Shown: positions 1-5,345 of the stretch, in pieces | Layout: each line of letters starts with the position of its first letter | How positions within the stretch are numbered: position 1 is the stretch's first letter | Assembly: GCA_019247255.1 (NCBI GenBank) | Contig: JAFAPJ010000494.1 | Coordinates: 1 to 6,710, forward strand | Direction: 5' to 3' | DNA from: Methylobacteriaceae bacterium | Lineage (GTDB): Bacteria; Pseudomonadota; Alphaproteobacteria; Rhizobiales; Beijerinckiaceae | Length of the DNA: 6,710 nucleotides | Notes under the pieces: generated by a model | Told to the model about the DNA's origin: nothing | Database searches by the model: none | The model's input: only the letters and a program-made list of their open reading frames with translations | Made by a program: the position numbers and the translations under genes

Positions 1-331
1 CATCGCGCTCGCGAAGGCGCCCCACATCCTCCAGCAGCACGGCTTCGTGCATGCGGGGGTGCTCGCGACCCTCGCCGACACGGCCTGCGGCTTCGCGGCC
101 CTCACGCTCATGCCGGCCTCCGCCGGGGTGCTCACGGTCGAGTTCAAGATCAACCTAATGGCGCCCGCCGCGGCCGAACGGCTCGTGGCGCACGGGCGCG
201 TCGTCAGGGCAGGGCGCACGCTCCTCGTCACCGAGGCCCGCATCGCTCCGGAGGATGCGCCGGACCGCCCGGTCGCGCTCCTCACCGCGACCATGATGAC
301 GATCGAGGGCCGCGACGGGATCGTGGACTGA
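1..331 (+). CDS. PaaI-family hotdog-fold thioesterase, 5' end missing
   Basis: The gene is already open at the left edge; its frame begins at base 2 and ends with TGA at 329-331, leaving 109 visible residues. The HGFVHAGVLATLADTACGFA stretch matches the HGG...LAD signature of the PaaI/YbgC-like acyl-CoA thioesterase group. In that motif the aspartate (visible residue 26) is the usual catalytic acid. The first motif glycine is alanine here (HAG instead of HGG). A second typical segment, LTVEFKINLMAPA, is the central strand pairing of the hotdog fold. Family members are about 140 residues, so roughly 30 N-terminal residues lie outside the window. The expected role is hydrolysis of small acyl- or aryl-CoA thioesters in the cytoplasm; the substrate cannot be told. 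A GTG at base 47 is internal and is not the true start, because it falls inside the conserved motif. The stop lies one base before the next gene, so the two are probably co-transcribed. Confidence 0.9.
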   Translation, partial: IALAKAPHILQQHGFVHAGVLATLADTACGFAALTLMPASAGVLTVEFKINLMAPAAAERLVAHGRVVRAGRTLLVTEARIAPEDAPDRPVALLTATMMTIEGRDGIVD

Positions 332-332
332 C

Positions 333-815
333 GTGCCGAACGGCGCCGGCGCCCTCGTGGACGGGATCCCGCCCGCGCTCGAGACGATCGCGCGGCTCAT
401 CCAGCTGTCTCTGACGCCCGTCTTCCTCCTGTCGGCCCTGGCTTCGCTTCTCGGCGTCTTCGCCGTGCGGCTCAGCCACGCGGCCGATCAGGTGGAGGAG
501 ATCGAGCGCAAGCTCGACGAGGCGAGCGAGGAAGGAAGGGACCGCCTCAAGCTCGAGCTCGATTACCACCGCCGCCGCACGCTCGCGCTCGACGTCGCGG
601 TCGTACTCGCCGCGACAGGGGGCGCGCTGACGGGCGGCTCCGTCCTCGCGCTCTTCATCGGGGCGATCGCCAAGGCGCCGCTCGCCGTTCCGCTCTACAT
701 CCTGTTCGGCGCCGCGATCGTGGCGGCGATCGGCGCGCTGGCGGCCTTCGTATTCGAGATGCTGCTCGCGAGCCGGGGCCTGCGCAGCCGCAGCCGCGAG
801 GCCGGCACCCGCTGA
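333..815 (+). CDS. DUF2721 family membrane protein
   Basis: The predicted protein has 160 residues and matches DUF2721, an uncharacterised bacterial inner-membrane family. The N-terminal part, with LTPVFLLSALASLLGVFAVRL around residues 27-47, is the family hallmark. It is a first membrane helix followed by an arginine. Residues 48-82 form a charged, probably cytoplasmic helix (EEIERKLDEA...) ending in HRRRT, also typical. Two further membrane helices lie near 84-112 and 118-146. No enzymatic motif is visible and no function is established for the family. The GTG start at 333 begins one base after the thioesterase stop, suggesting translational coupling. The ribosome-binding site is weak, and a second in-frame GTG at 357 is an alternative. 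The stop (813-815) faces the stop of the convergent oxidoreductase gene with one base between them. Confidence 0.85.
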   Translation: MPNGAGALVDGIPPALETIARLIQLSLTPVFLLSALASLLGVFAVRLSHAADQVEEIERKLDEASEEGRDRLKLELDYHRRRTLALDVAVVLAATGGALTGGSVLALFIGAIAKAPLAVPLYILFGAAIVAAIGALAAFVFEMLLASRGLRSRSREAGTR

Positions 816-816
816 G

Positions 817-1809
817 CTACGCGACCGTCAGCACGATCTTCCCGATATGCTCCGAGCTCTCCATGAGCGCGTGGGCGCGCGCGGCCTCGTCCAGCGGGAA
901 GGTCGCGTGGACGAGCGGGCGGATCGTGCCGTCGGCGAGCTTCGGCCAGACATGCTGGCGCAGCTTCTCGGCGATCGCGGCCTTGTCCGCGACCGGCCGC
1001 GGCCGGAGCGTCGAGCCCGTGAGCGTCAGGCGTTTGCGCATGACGGCGTTGAAGTCGATCTCGGTCTTCGATCCCCGCAGAAATGCGATCGAGACGTGCC
1101 GCCCGTCCGGAGCCAGGCAGGCGAGGCTGCGCGGGATGTAGTCCCCGCCCACCATGTCGAGCACGAGGTCGAGGCCGCGCCCGCCCGTCAACTCGGCGAC
1201 GGCCGCCACGAAATCCTCCTCGCGGTAATTGACGGCGCGGTCGGCGCCGAGCCGAAGGCACGCGGCGCACTTATCGGGCGAGCCGGCCGTCACGATCACG
1301 TGCGCGCCCGCCGCCTTCGCGAGCTGGATCGCGGTCGTGCCGATGCCGGACGACCCGCCATGGATCAGGATGGTCTCGCCGGCCTGCAATCGGCCGCGGT
1401 CGAAGACGTTGCTCCAGACCGTGAAGAAGGTCTCCGGCAGGGCGGCCGCCTCCACGCTCGTGAGAGGGTCCGGGACGGGCAGGCATTGCACCGCGGGTGC
1501 CGCGCAGAGCTCGGCATAGCCGCCGCCCGCGACGAGGGCGCAGACCCGCTCGCCGACCGCCGGGCTCGCGACCCCTGGCGCCGCCGCGACGACCCGGCCC
1601 GCGACCTCGAGGCCGGGAATGTCGGACGCGCCGGGCGGGGGATCGTATCGGCCCTGGCGCTGGAAGACGTCCGGCCGGTTCACGCCCGCGGCTTCCACCG
1701 CGATCACCACCTCGCCCGGGCCGGGTGTCGGCCGCGGCCGTGTCGTCGCCGCCAGGACCTCCGGGCCGCCCGGCCGCGTGATCTCGACCGCCCTCATCGT
1801 CTCGGCCAT
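817..1809 (-). CDS. Zinc-free NAD(P)H quinone oxidoreductase, PIG3 type
   Basis: The 330-residue protein belongs to the medium-chain dehydrogenase/reductase superfamily, quinone oxidoreductase branch. Residues 1-125 form the GroES-like domain, with AGVNRPDVFQRQGRYDPPPG at about 41-60 and PGLEVAGRV at 65-73. The Rossmann domain carries the nucleotide-binding loop HGGSSGIGTTAIQLAKAAGA at 150-169. NYREEDF (194-200) and LTLTGSTLRPR (261-271) are strong signatures of the PIG3/TIGR02824 subgroup. No catalytic or structural zinc cysteine set is seen. The expected activity is NADPH-dependent reduction of quinones or of conjugated carbonyls in the cytoplasm; the physiological substrate is unknown. The ATG at 1809 is preferred over the in-frame ATG at 1797 because an AGGAG lies 9 bases upstream of it. 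The gene follows the DUF1289 gene by 29 bases and is probably in the same operon. The stop abuts the convergent DUF2721 gene. Confidence 0.93.
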   Translation of the reverse strand: MAETMRAVEITRPGGPEVLAATTRPRPTPGPGEVVIAVEAAGVNRPDVFQRQGRYDPPPGASDIPGLEVAGRVVAAAPGVASPAVGERVCALVAGGGYAELCAAPAVQCLPVPDPLTSVEAAALPETFFTVWSNVFDRGRLQAGETILIHGGSSGIGTTAIQLAKAAGAHVIVTAGSPDKCAACLRLGADRAVNYREEDFVAAVAELTGGRGLDLVLDMVGGDYIPRSLACLAPDGRHVSIAFLRGSKTEIDFNAVMRKRLTLTGSTLRPRPVADKAAIAEKLRQHVWPKLADGTIRPLVHATFPLDEAARAHALMESSEHIGKIVLTVA

Positions 1810-1818
1810 GCCGTCTCG

Positions 1819-1823
1819 CTCCT
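1819..1823 (-). promoter_or_regulatory. Ribosome-binding site of the quinone oxidoreductase gene
   Basis: On the minus strand the five bases read AGGAG, nine bases before the ATG at 1809-1807. This is a near-consensus Shine-Dalgarno sequence. It decides the start in favour of 1809 rather than the methionine codon four codons later. Confidence 0.7.
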
Positions 1824-1838
1824 GTCCGGGGCGGCTCC

Positions 1839-2051
1839 TTAGGCGCTCGCCGACGCCGGGTCGACCGTGTCCTCCCCGAGGAACGCGCGCCGCATTCGCG
1901 CCTCGAGCGTCGCCATGACGGCGAGGCGCTCATCCTCGCTCATCCGAACCCAGCCCGTGATCTCGGCGGCCGTGCGGCCGCAGCCCTCGCAGAGCCCGGT
2001 TGCGGGATCGAGCAGGCAGACCTTGACGCAGGGGGACGAGATGCGGGCCAT
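1839..2051 (-). CDS. DUF1289 small four-cysteine protein (predicted metal or Fe-S binding)
   Basis: This is a 70-residue protein. The first 40 residues give the DUF1289 pattern, SSPCVKVCLLD...GLCEGCGRT..EITGW. The cysteines are at 8, 12, 21 and 24 (CxxxC then CxxC). Such a set normally holds a zinc ion or an iron-sulfur cluster, and the family is often annotated as a predicted Fe-S protein; its function is unknown. The C-terminal half is a short acidic/arginine helix (MSEDERLAVMATLEARMRRAF) and a low-complexity tail. The length is normal for the family. The ATG at 2051 has no convincing Shine-Dalgarno sequence. It lies only seven bases downstream of a TACATA element (2064-2059, minus strand), so a leaderless or very short-leader transcript is possible. 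It is the first gene of the minus-strand pair with the quinone oxidoreductase. A redox partnership between the two is only an inference from position. Confidence 0.9.
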   Translation of the reverse strand: MARISSPCVKVCLLDPATGLCEGCGRTAAEITGWVRMSEDERLAVMATLEARMRRAFLGEDTVDPASASA

Positions 2052-2085
2052 ACGGCCCTATGTAACCCTGCGGCGGGCCGACGCC

Positions 2086-2105
2086 AGGGCCGGGTTGCCG
2101 GGCCT
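2086..2105. repeat. Inverted repeat upstream of the CobT-like gene
   Basis: The sequence reads AGGGCCGG-GTTG-CCGGGCCT: two eight-base arms with one G-G mismatch and a four-base loop, followed by TT. It could be an operator for the divergent genes, or a small hairpin in the CobT-like leader 54 bases ahead of the chosen start. In DNA this rich in GC, such a dyad can also occur by chance. Confidence 0.3.
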
Positions 2106-2149
2106 TTGCGGCGCATTGTAGCCGAGGGCGGGACGGCCCCGAGCGGCCT

Positions 2150-2153
2150 GGAG
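2150..2153 (+). promoter_or_regulatory. Ribosome-binding site of the CobT-like gene
   Basis: GGAG lies six bases before the GTG at 2160. It supports that start over the farther upstream TTG at 2106, which would add 18 residues with no family resemblance. Confidence 0.55.
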
Positions 2154-2159
2154 ACGAAC

Positions 2160-3077
2160 GTGGCCGTGCGCCTACCTTTCGACGACATTCGCGACCTCGT
2201 CGGCGGCATGCCGGCGATCCCGCGCGAGGCGCGGCCCGCCCGGCCCGGCCTCGGCCGGCTCGGCGAGCTCGCCGGCACGGTCGCGGCCATCCAGGGCCGG
2301 GCCCGACCGAGCGCCGAGCGCGCGCTCGTCTGCCTCTTCGTCGCGAGCCATGGGATCGCCTCCGGGCCCGACCGGATCGGGCAAGCGCGCGCGACCCTCG
2401 CGTCGTTCTCGGACGGGACCGCGCCGGCGAACGCCGCCTGCACGAACGCGGCGCTCGGCTTCCGGGCCTTCGAGCTCGCGCTCGACCTGCCGACGGGCGA
2501 TATCGCCCGCGAGCCCGCCATGGACGAGCGCGCCTGCGTCGCCACCATGGCCTTCGGGATGGAGGCGGTCGCGGGCGGCGCGGACCTCCTGGCGCTGGGC
2601 GCCGCCGGACCCGACGCCGACCTCGCGGCGGGAGCCGTCGCGGCGGCGCTCACGGGCGAGCCGCCCGATTCCTGGTTGCCGCGCGGCGCGTTCACGGAGG
2701 ACGAGGACGCCATCCGTCGCGCCCTCGCGCGCTCTGGAACGCGGGGCGGCGACCCGCTTGCGACCTTGGCCGAGCTCGGCGGACGCGATCTCGCGGCTCT
2801 CGCGGGCGCGATCCTGGCGGCCCGTCACGGGAGGGTGCCGGTCGTGCTCGACGGCTTCGCCGCGACGGTCGCGGCGGCGCTCCTTCAGGCGCTCGACCCG
2901 GCCGCGCTCGACCATTGCTTCGCCGGCCGGGCAGGACCGCATCCGGGCGAGGCGCGTCTGCTCGCGCGGCTCGGCCTCCCGCCGCTCCTGCCCGATTGGG
3001 GCATCGAGGCCCCGGGCGTCAGCGGCGCGCTCGCGCTCGGCCTCGTCAAGGCCGCGACCGCGGTCGCTGCGGGCTAG
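2160..3077 (+). CDS. cobT: CobT-family protein with altered active-site motifs (probable pseudoenzyme)
   Basis: This 305-residue protein is homologous to nicotinate-nucleotide:dimethylbenzimidazole phosphoribosyltransferase (CobT, called CobU in some alphaproteobacteria). That enzyme activates the lower ligand in B12 synthesis. Family-like segments are: LPFDDIRDL near the start; PGLGRLGELA at 29-38; LALDLPTGDI at 106-115; EPAMDERACVATMAFGMEA at 118-136; GGRDLAALAGAILAAR at 207-222; PVVLDGF at 227-233; LDPAALDHC at 245-253. The usual active-site motifs are changed. AG(D/N)HGV is VASHGI (61-66). GEMGIGNTT is GAAGPDADL (147-155), so its glutamate is Ala148. The GRGTG/GPGTG loop is LPRGAF (173-178). 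GHxSxEPGH is GRAGPHPGE (256-264). LGEGTGAAL near the C-terminus is EAPGVSGAL, so the catalytic glutamate (Glu317 in Salmonella numbering) aligns with Pro285. The usual C-terminal tail is missing; CobT is typically 340-355 residues. The frame is intact and codon use matches the neighbours. The GTG start is chosen from the Shine-Dalgarno spacing and the LPFDD N-terminus. Homology is confident; loss of normal activity is inferred. Confidence 0.85.
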   Translation: MAVRLPFDDIRDLVGGMPAIPREARPARPGLGRLGELAGTVAAIQGRARPSAERALVCLFVASHGIASGPDRIGQARATLASFSDGTAPANAACTNAALGFRAFELALDLPTGDIAREPAMDERACVATMAFGMEAVAGGADLLALGAAGPDADLAAGAVAAALTGEPPDSWLPRGAFTEDEDAIRRALARSGTRGGDPLATLAELGGRDLAALAGAILAARHGRVPVVLDGFAATVAAALLQALDPAALDHCFAGRAGPHPGEARLLARLGLPPLLPDWGIEAPGVSGALALGLVKAATAVAAG

Positions 3078-3087
3078 CCTCGCCAGA

Positions 3088-4614
3088 TCACGCGACAGGA
3101 CTCGGCCGGCGCGCCGGCTCGACCTCGACCGCCGGCAACGTGTCCATGACCCTGGCGGCCGGGAAGGTGACGATCACCTCCGTGCCCTCGCGCGGCTTCG
3201 ACCGCAGCTGGAAGCCGCCGCCATGGAGGTCGATGAGCCCTTTCACGATGGGCAGGCCGAGGCCCGAGCCCTGCTCGGCCGTCTTGATGGCGAGCGAGCC
3301 GCGCCCGAAGGACGACATCACGACCGGGATCTCGTCCTCGGGGATGCCCGGGCCGGTGTCCTTCACGCTCACATATTGCCCGCCCGAGGAGGTCCATCCG
3401 ACCTTCACGACGACCTCGCCGCCGGGCGGCGTGAACTTGATCGCGTTCGTGAGCACGTTGAGGACGATCTGCCGGACGGCGCGCTCGTCCGCCCAGAGCC
3501 TGGGCAGCGACGGATCGATCATCTCGCGGACCGTCTGGTTCTTCGCCGAGGCGCGCAGGTTCAGCATGTGCCGGCAATCGCCCACGATCCAGGCGAGCTG
3601 CACGGCCTCCTCCTGGAGGTCGTAGCGCCCGGCCTCGATGCGCGACAGCTCGAGGATCTCGTTCATGAGGCCGAGCAGGTGCTGGCCGCTGCCGTGGATG
3701 TCGCCCGAATATTCCTTGTAGGAGGCGTTCGCGTGCGGGCCGAAGACCTCGTTCTTCATCACCTCCGAGAAGCCGAGGATCGCGTTCAAGGGCGTGCGCA
3801 GCTCGTGGCTCATGGTAGCGAGGAAGCGCGATTTTGCGAGGTTCGCCTCCTCCGCGCGGCGGCGCGCCTCGTCCGAATTCGCCTTGGCCTGCTCGAGCTC
3901 GACGAAGATCGCGTCCTTCTCGGCCCGCGACTGGATAGTCGCGAAGGCGCTGCCGTAGAGCCGGTTCGCGAGGACCAGTAAGAAGACGAGCGCGGCCGCC
4001 GTCATGGCGAACAGGAGGATCGCGTTGAGGTCGCGCCCGGTCGCCATCGCGCCGAGCGTCACGACCCCGAGCGGCGCGACCCCGAGATATACGGCGAGCG
4101 GGATCGTCGCGGAGAGCATCGCCGTGAAGGCCGCGACCATCAGGACGACGAACAGCACGAAGCCGTTCGTTCCGCCCGGCACCTGGGTCAGCGACTGGAT
4201 GGCGAGCGCCCAGGTAAGGCCCGAGATGAGCTGGGCGAGGGCGAAGCGCCGGCGCCAGTCGGCGAGGGGGGCTCGCTCGGCATCCTGCGTGAGGAAGCCC
4301 CGGGCGAGGCCGAGATTGGCGGCGAGAACCGCCGTCACGATCGCGAGCCAGCCGAGCGCGTGTGTCGGCCGGACCCAGAGCGAGCCGACCGCCGCCACCA
4401 CGCCCGCGAGCACGAGGAGCAGCGGCGTCGAGGTCGTGTGGTAATGGGCGAAGAGCCGGACGAGCTCGTGCTCGTAGGCGCGCTCGAGTCCTGTCGAGGA
4501 TGTCAGCCGCTCGCGCGCGCTGCGGATGTCCCGCGTCAACCGCCGCCGCTGAACGGACGCGGCCGTCCCGGGCTGGCGGCCCCGCTCGAGGGCCTCGGCT
4601 GTCAGCTCGACCAT
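3088..4614 (-). CDS. Six-helix membrane sensor histidine kinase, PleC/PdhS-like
   Basis: The 508-residue protein has a cytoplasmic N-terminus (1-60) and about six hydrophobic helices near 61-81, 86-107, 123-142, 149-170, 172-191 and 197-217. A coiled coil follows at 227-265, then the kinase core. The H box is FLATMSHELRTPLNAILGFS with phospho-acceptor His270. The following SEVMKNEVFGP...SGQHLLGLMNEILELSRIEAG is typical of the PleC/DivJ/PdhS kinases that act on DivK in alphaproteobacteria. The ATPase domain has the N box LNVLTNAIKF (Asn386, Asn390), the G1 box DTGPGIP (419-425), the F box around Phe436 and the G2 box GSGLGL (449-454). All catalytic features are present. The C-terminus is a proline-rich tail. 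I recognise no PAS, HAMP or named sensor domain, so the ligand is unknown. No response regulator is adjacent. No start codon lies in frame for about 95 bases upstream of the ATG at 4614, and there is no clear Shine-Dalgarno sequence. It ends 10 bases from the convergent CobT-like gene. Confidence 0.93.
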   Translation of the reverse strand: MVELTAEALERGRQPGTAASVQRRRLTRDIRSARERLTSSTGLERAYEHELVRLFAHYHTTSTPLLLVLAGVVAAVGSLWVRPTHALGWLAIVTAVLAANLGLARGFLTQDAERAPLADWRRRFALAQLISGLTWALAIQSLTQVPGGTNGFVLFVVLMVAAFTAMLSATIPLAVYLGVAPLGVVTLGAMATGRDLNAILLFAMTAAALVFLLVLANRLYGSAFATIQSRAEKDAIFVELEQAKANSDEARRRAEEANLAKSRFLATMSHELRTPLNAILGFSEVMKNEVFGPHANASYKEYSGDIHGSGQHLLGLMNEILELSRIEAGRYDLQEEAVQLAWIVGDCRHMLNLRASAKNQTVREMIDPSLPRLWADERAVRQIVLNVLTNAIKFTPPGGEVVVKVGWTSSGGQYVSVKDTGPGIPEDEIPVVMSSFGRGSLAIKTAEQGSGLGLPIVKGLIDLHGGGFQLRSKPREGTEVIVTFPAARVMDTLPAVEVEPARRPSPVA

Positions 4615-4636
4615 CGCGTACGCACACTCGGGGGAG

Positions 4637-4655
4637 CCCGGAGCGACGATCCGGG
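4637..4655. repeat. Inverted repeat CCCGG-N9-CCGGG
   Basis: Two perfect five-base arms are separated by nine bases (AGCGACGAT). It lies 22 bases upstream of the kinase start codon. The arms are short, and chance occurrence in GC-rich DNA is likely unless it pairs functionally with the similar dyad at 4667-4689. Confidence 0.25.
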
Positions 4656-4666
4656 TGCCCCACTCT

Positions 4667-4689
4667 GGCCGGGAAGTGTTAACCCGGCC
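4667..4689. repeat. Perfect inverted repeat GGCCGGG-N9-CCCGGCC
   Basis: Two perfect seven-base arms flank a nine-base AT-richer spacer, AAGTGTTAA. The TTAACC element overlaps the spacer and the right arm. It sits in the middle of the divergent promoter region, a typical place for a dimeric regulator to bind. Its centre is about 32 bases from the centre of the dyad at 4637-4655, close to three helical turns. Confidence 0.4.
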
Positions 4690-4730
4690 CTGACGATATC
4701 TCGCAAGCTCGCGTTCACCTTCGAGGCCGG

Positions 4731-5234
4731 GTGACCTCCCTCGACCGGATATTCGCCGTCGCGCTGATCGTGGCCCTCGCGGCCGCGCTCCTCTGGCTCG
4801 GGCGGGCGGAGGAGCGCCTTGCGGGCCCGGTCAGGGTGATCGACGGCGACACGCTCGCCTTCGGGGACCGGCGCATCAGGCTGCGCGGGCTCGACGCGCC
4901 CGAGCTCGACCAGACCTGCCAGCGCGCGGACGACACGGCCTATCGCTGCGGCGAGACCGCGCGCGACGCGCTGCGCCGCCTCGTGCGGACGGGTCCGGTC
5001 ACCTGCCTGATCTCGGGACGCGACCGCTACGGACGGGGCCTCGCGCGCTGCGAGGCGTTTGGGACCGATCTCGGCGCGGCGCTCGTCCAGGCCGGGCTCG
5101 CGGTCGCCTATGGCGGTTACGCGGGCGAGGAGCAGGAGGCCAGAACGGCCCGGCGCGGGCTCTGGGCCGGGCGGTTCGAACGGCCCGACGCGTGGCGGCG
5201 CGAGCGCGGCCGGGATGTCCGGACCAGCCCGTGA
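4731..5234 (+). CDS. Membrane-anchored thermonuclease-family (SNase-fold) protein
   Basis: This 167-residue protein has one N-terminal hydrophobic segment (7-24), which acts as a signal anchor or uncleaved signal, so the domain should lie outside the cytoplasm. The staphylococcal nuclease fold spans about 33-155. The residues matching the active site of Staphylococcus nuclease are all present: Asp38 in VIDGDTL, Arg50, Asp55 and Glu58 in RIRLRGLDAPE, and Arg102 in DRYGR. Active phosphodiesterase chemistry with calcium is therefore plausible. Cysteines at 63, 73, 92 and 107 follow the pattern usual in alphaproteobacterial members and suggest two disulfides, consistent with export. The ending SRGLW/GRFERPDAWRRE type motif (RGLWAGRFERPDAWR here) is also typical. 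The GTG start at 4731 has GAGG four bases upstream (4723-4726). Real substrates of these bacterial homologues are mostly unknown. The gene diverges from the kinase. Confidence 0.9.
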   Translation: MTSLDRIFAVALIVALAAALLWLGRAEERLAGPVRVIDGDTLAFGDRRIRLRGLDAPELDQTCQRADDTAYRCGETARDALRRLVRTGPVTCLISGRDRYGRGLARCEAFGTDLGAALVQAGLAVAYGGYAGEEQEARTARRGLWAGRFERPDAWRRERGRDVRTSP

Positions 5235-5258
5235 CGCTCGTTCCCATGACGCTCTTTC
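5232..5258 (+). repeat. Short direct repeat, TGACGCTC, period 15
   Basis: TGACGCTCGTTC (5232-5243) and TGACGCTCTTTC (5247-5258) match at 11 of 12 positions, with a 15-base period. The first copy includes the stop codon of the thermonuclease-like gene. It is in the upstream region of the glutathione transferase gene and could be part of a regulator site or a chance duplication. Confidence 0.4.
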
Positions 5259-5269
5259 GACCGCGGCGA

Positions 5270-5287
5270 GGACCTTGGCCAAGCTCC
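5270..5287. repeat. Imperfect palindrome upstream of the glutathione transferase gene
   Basis: GGACCTTGG followed directly by CCAAGCTCC is an 18-base dyad with one mismatched pair; its core, CTTGGCCAAG, is a perfect palindrome. There is no loop, so it looks more like a protein-binding operator than a terminator. It lies 65 bases before the transferase start, inside the 118-base gap after the thermonuclease-like gene. Confidence 0.4.
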
Positions 5288-5339
5288 CCTTGCGGCGGCG
5301 GAGCGGCTCGCCCATGACGGCCAGCCGAAAAGGACGCGC

Positions 5340-5345
5340 GAGGGA
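5340..5345 (+). promoter_or_regulatory. Ribosome-binding site of the glutathione transferase gene
   Basis: GAGGGA lies seven bases before the ATG at 5353. It fixes the start there, although the frame stays open far upstream. The protein also begins with the usual MKLYVIP strand. Confidence 0.7.

Larger units (their letters stand above)
2052..2159. promoter_or_regulatory. Divergent intergenic region between DUF1289 and CobT-like genes
   Basis: These 108 bases separate two genes transcribed away from each other, so they should contain both promoters. For the minus strand, TACATA at 2064-2059 is a plausible -10 element very close to the DUF1289 start. For the plus strand, TTGCCG at 2095-2100 resembles a -35 element, but no -10 hexamer is well spaced from it. 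The region is too short for a cobalamin riboswitch and I see no B12-box-like sequence in it. Promoter assignments are weak. Confidence 0.35.
4615..4730. promoter_or_regulatory. Divergent intergenic region between kinase and thermonuclease-like genes
   Basis: These 116 bases must supply promoters for both flanking genes. A TTAACC element at 4679-4684 resembles a CtrA half site (consensus TTAA-N7-TTAA). Only CTGA follows at the expected distance, so a full site is not present. On the minus strand, TTGCGA (4706-4701) and GTTAAC (4683-4678) are spaced by 17 bases and could form a weak promoter for the kinase. That would place the CtrA-like element on its -10 region. Two inverted repeats listed separately lie in the same stretch. 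Confidence 0.35.

Noticed and set aside
847..1842. A 331-codon plus-strand open frame opposite the quinone oxidoreductase
   Set aside because: It is antisense to a clear enzyme gene, and its composition is arginine/alanine rich without domain motifs.
2106..2159. TTG at 2106 as the start of the CobT-like gene
   Set aside because: It adds 18 residues unlike the family and lacks a good ribosome-binding site. The GTG at 2160 has GGAG at the right distance and gives the expected N-terminus.
2052..2159. Cobalamin riboswitch in front of the CobT-like gene
   Set aside because: The gap is shorter than the roughly 200 bases such elements usually need, and no B12-box-like sequence was found.
1940..2713. 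A 257-codon minus-strand open frame across the divergent promoter and the CobT-like gene
   Set aside because: It overlaps the start of DUF1289 in another frame and is serine/alanine/proline-rich, without recognisable motifs.
2160..3077. CobT-like gene as a decaying pseudogene
   Set aside because: There is no stop or frameshift in 305 codons, and conserved scaffold blocks occur at normal order and spacing. A recently inactivated gene cannot be excluded, but nothing in the sequence demands it.
2350..3981. A 543-codon open frame on the plus strand
   Set aside because: It overlaps the CobT-like gene and the kinase in the wrong frames. It encodes arginine- and serine-rich low-complexity sequence, typical of an alternative frame in GC-rich DNA.
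3074..4663. A 529-codon minus-strand open frame over the kinase
   Set aside because: It is another frame of the same region. Only the 3088-4614 frame gives the full set of kinase motifs.
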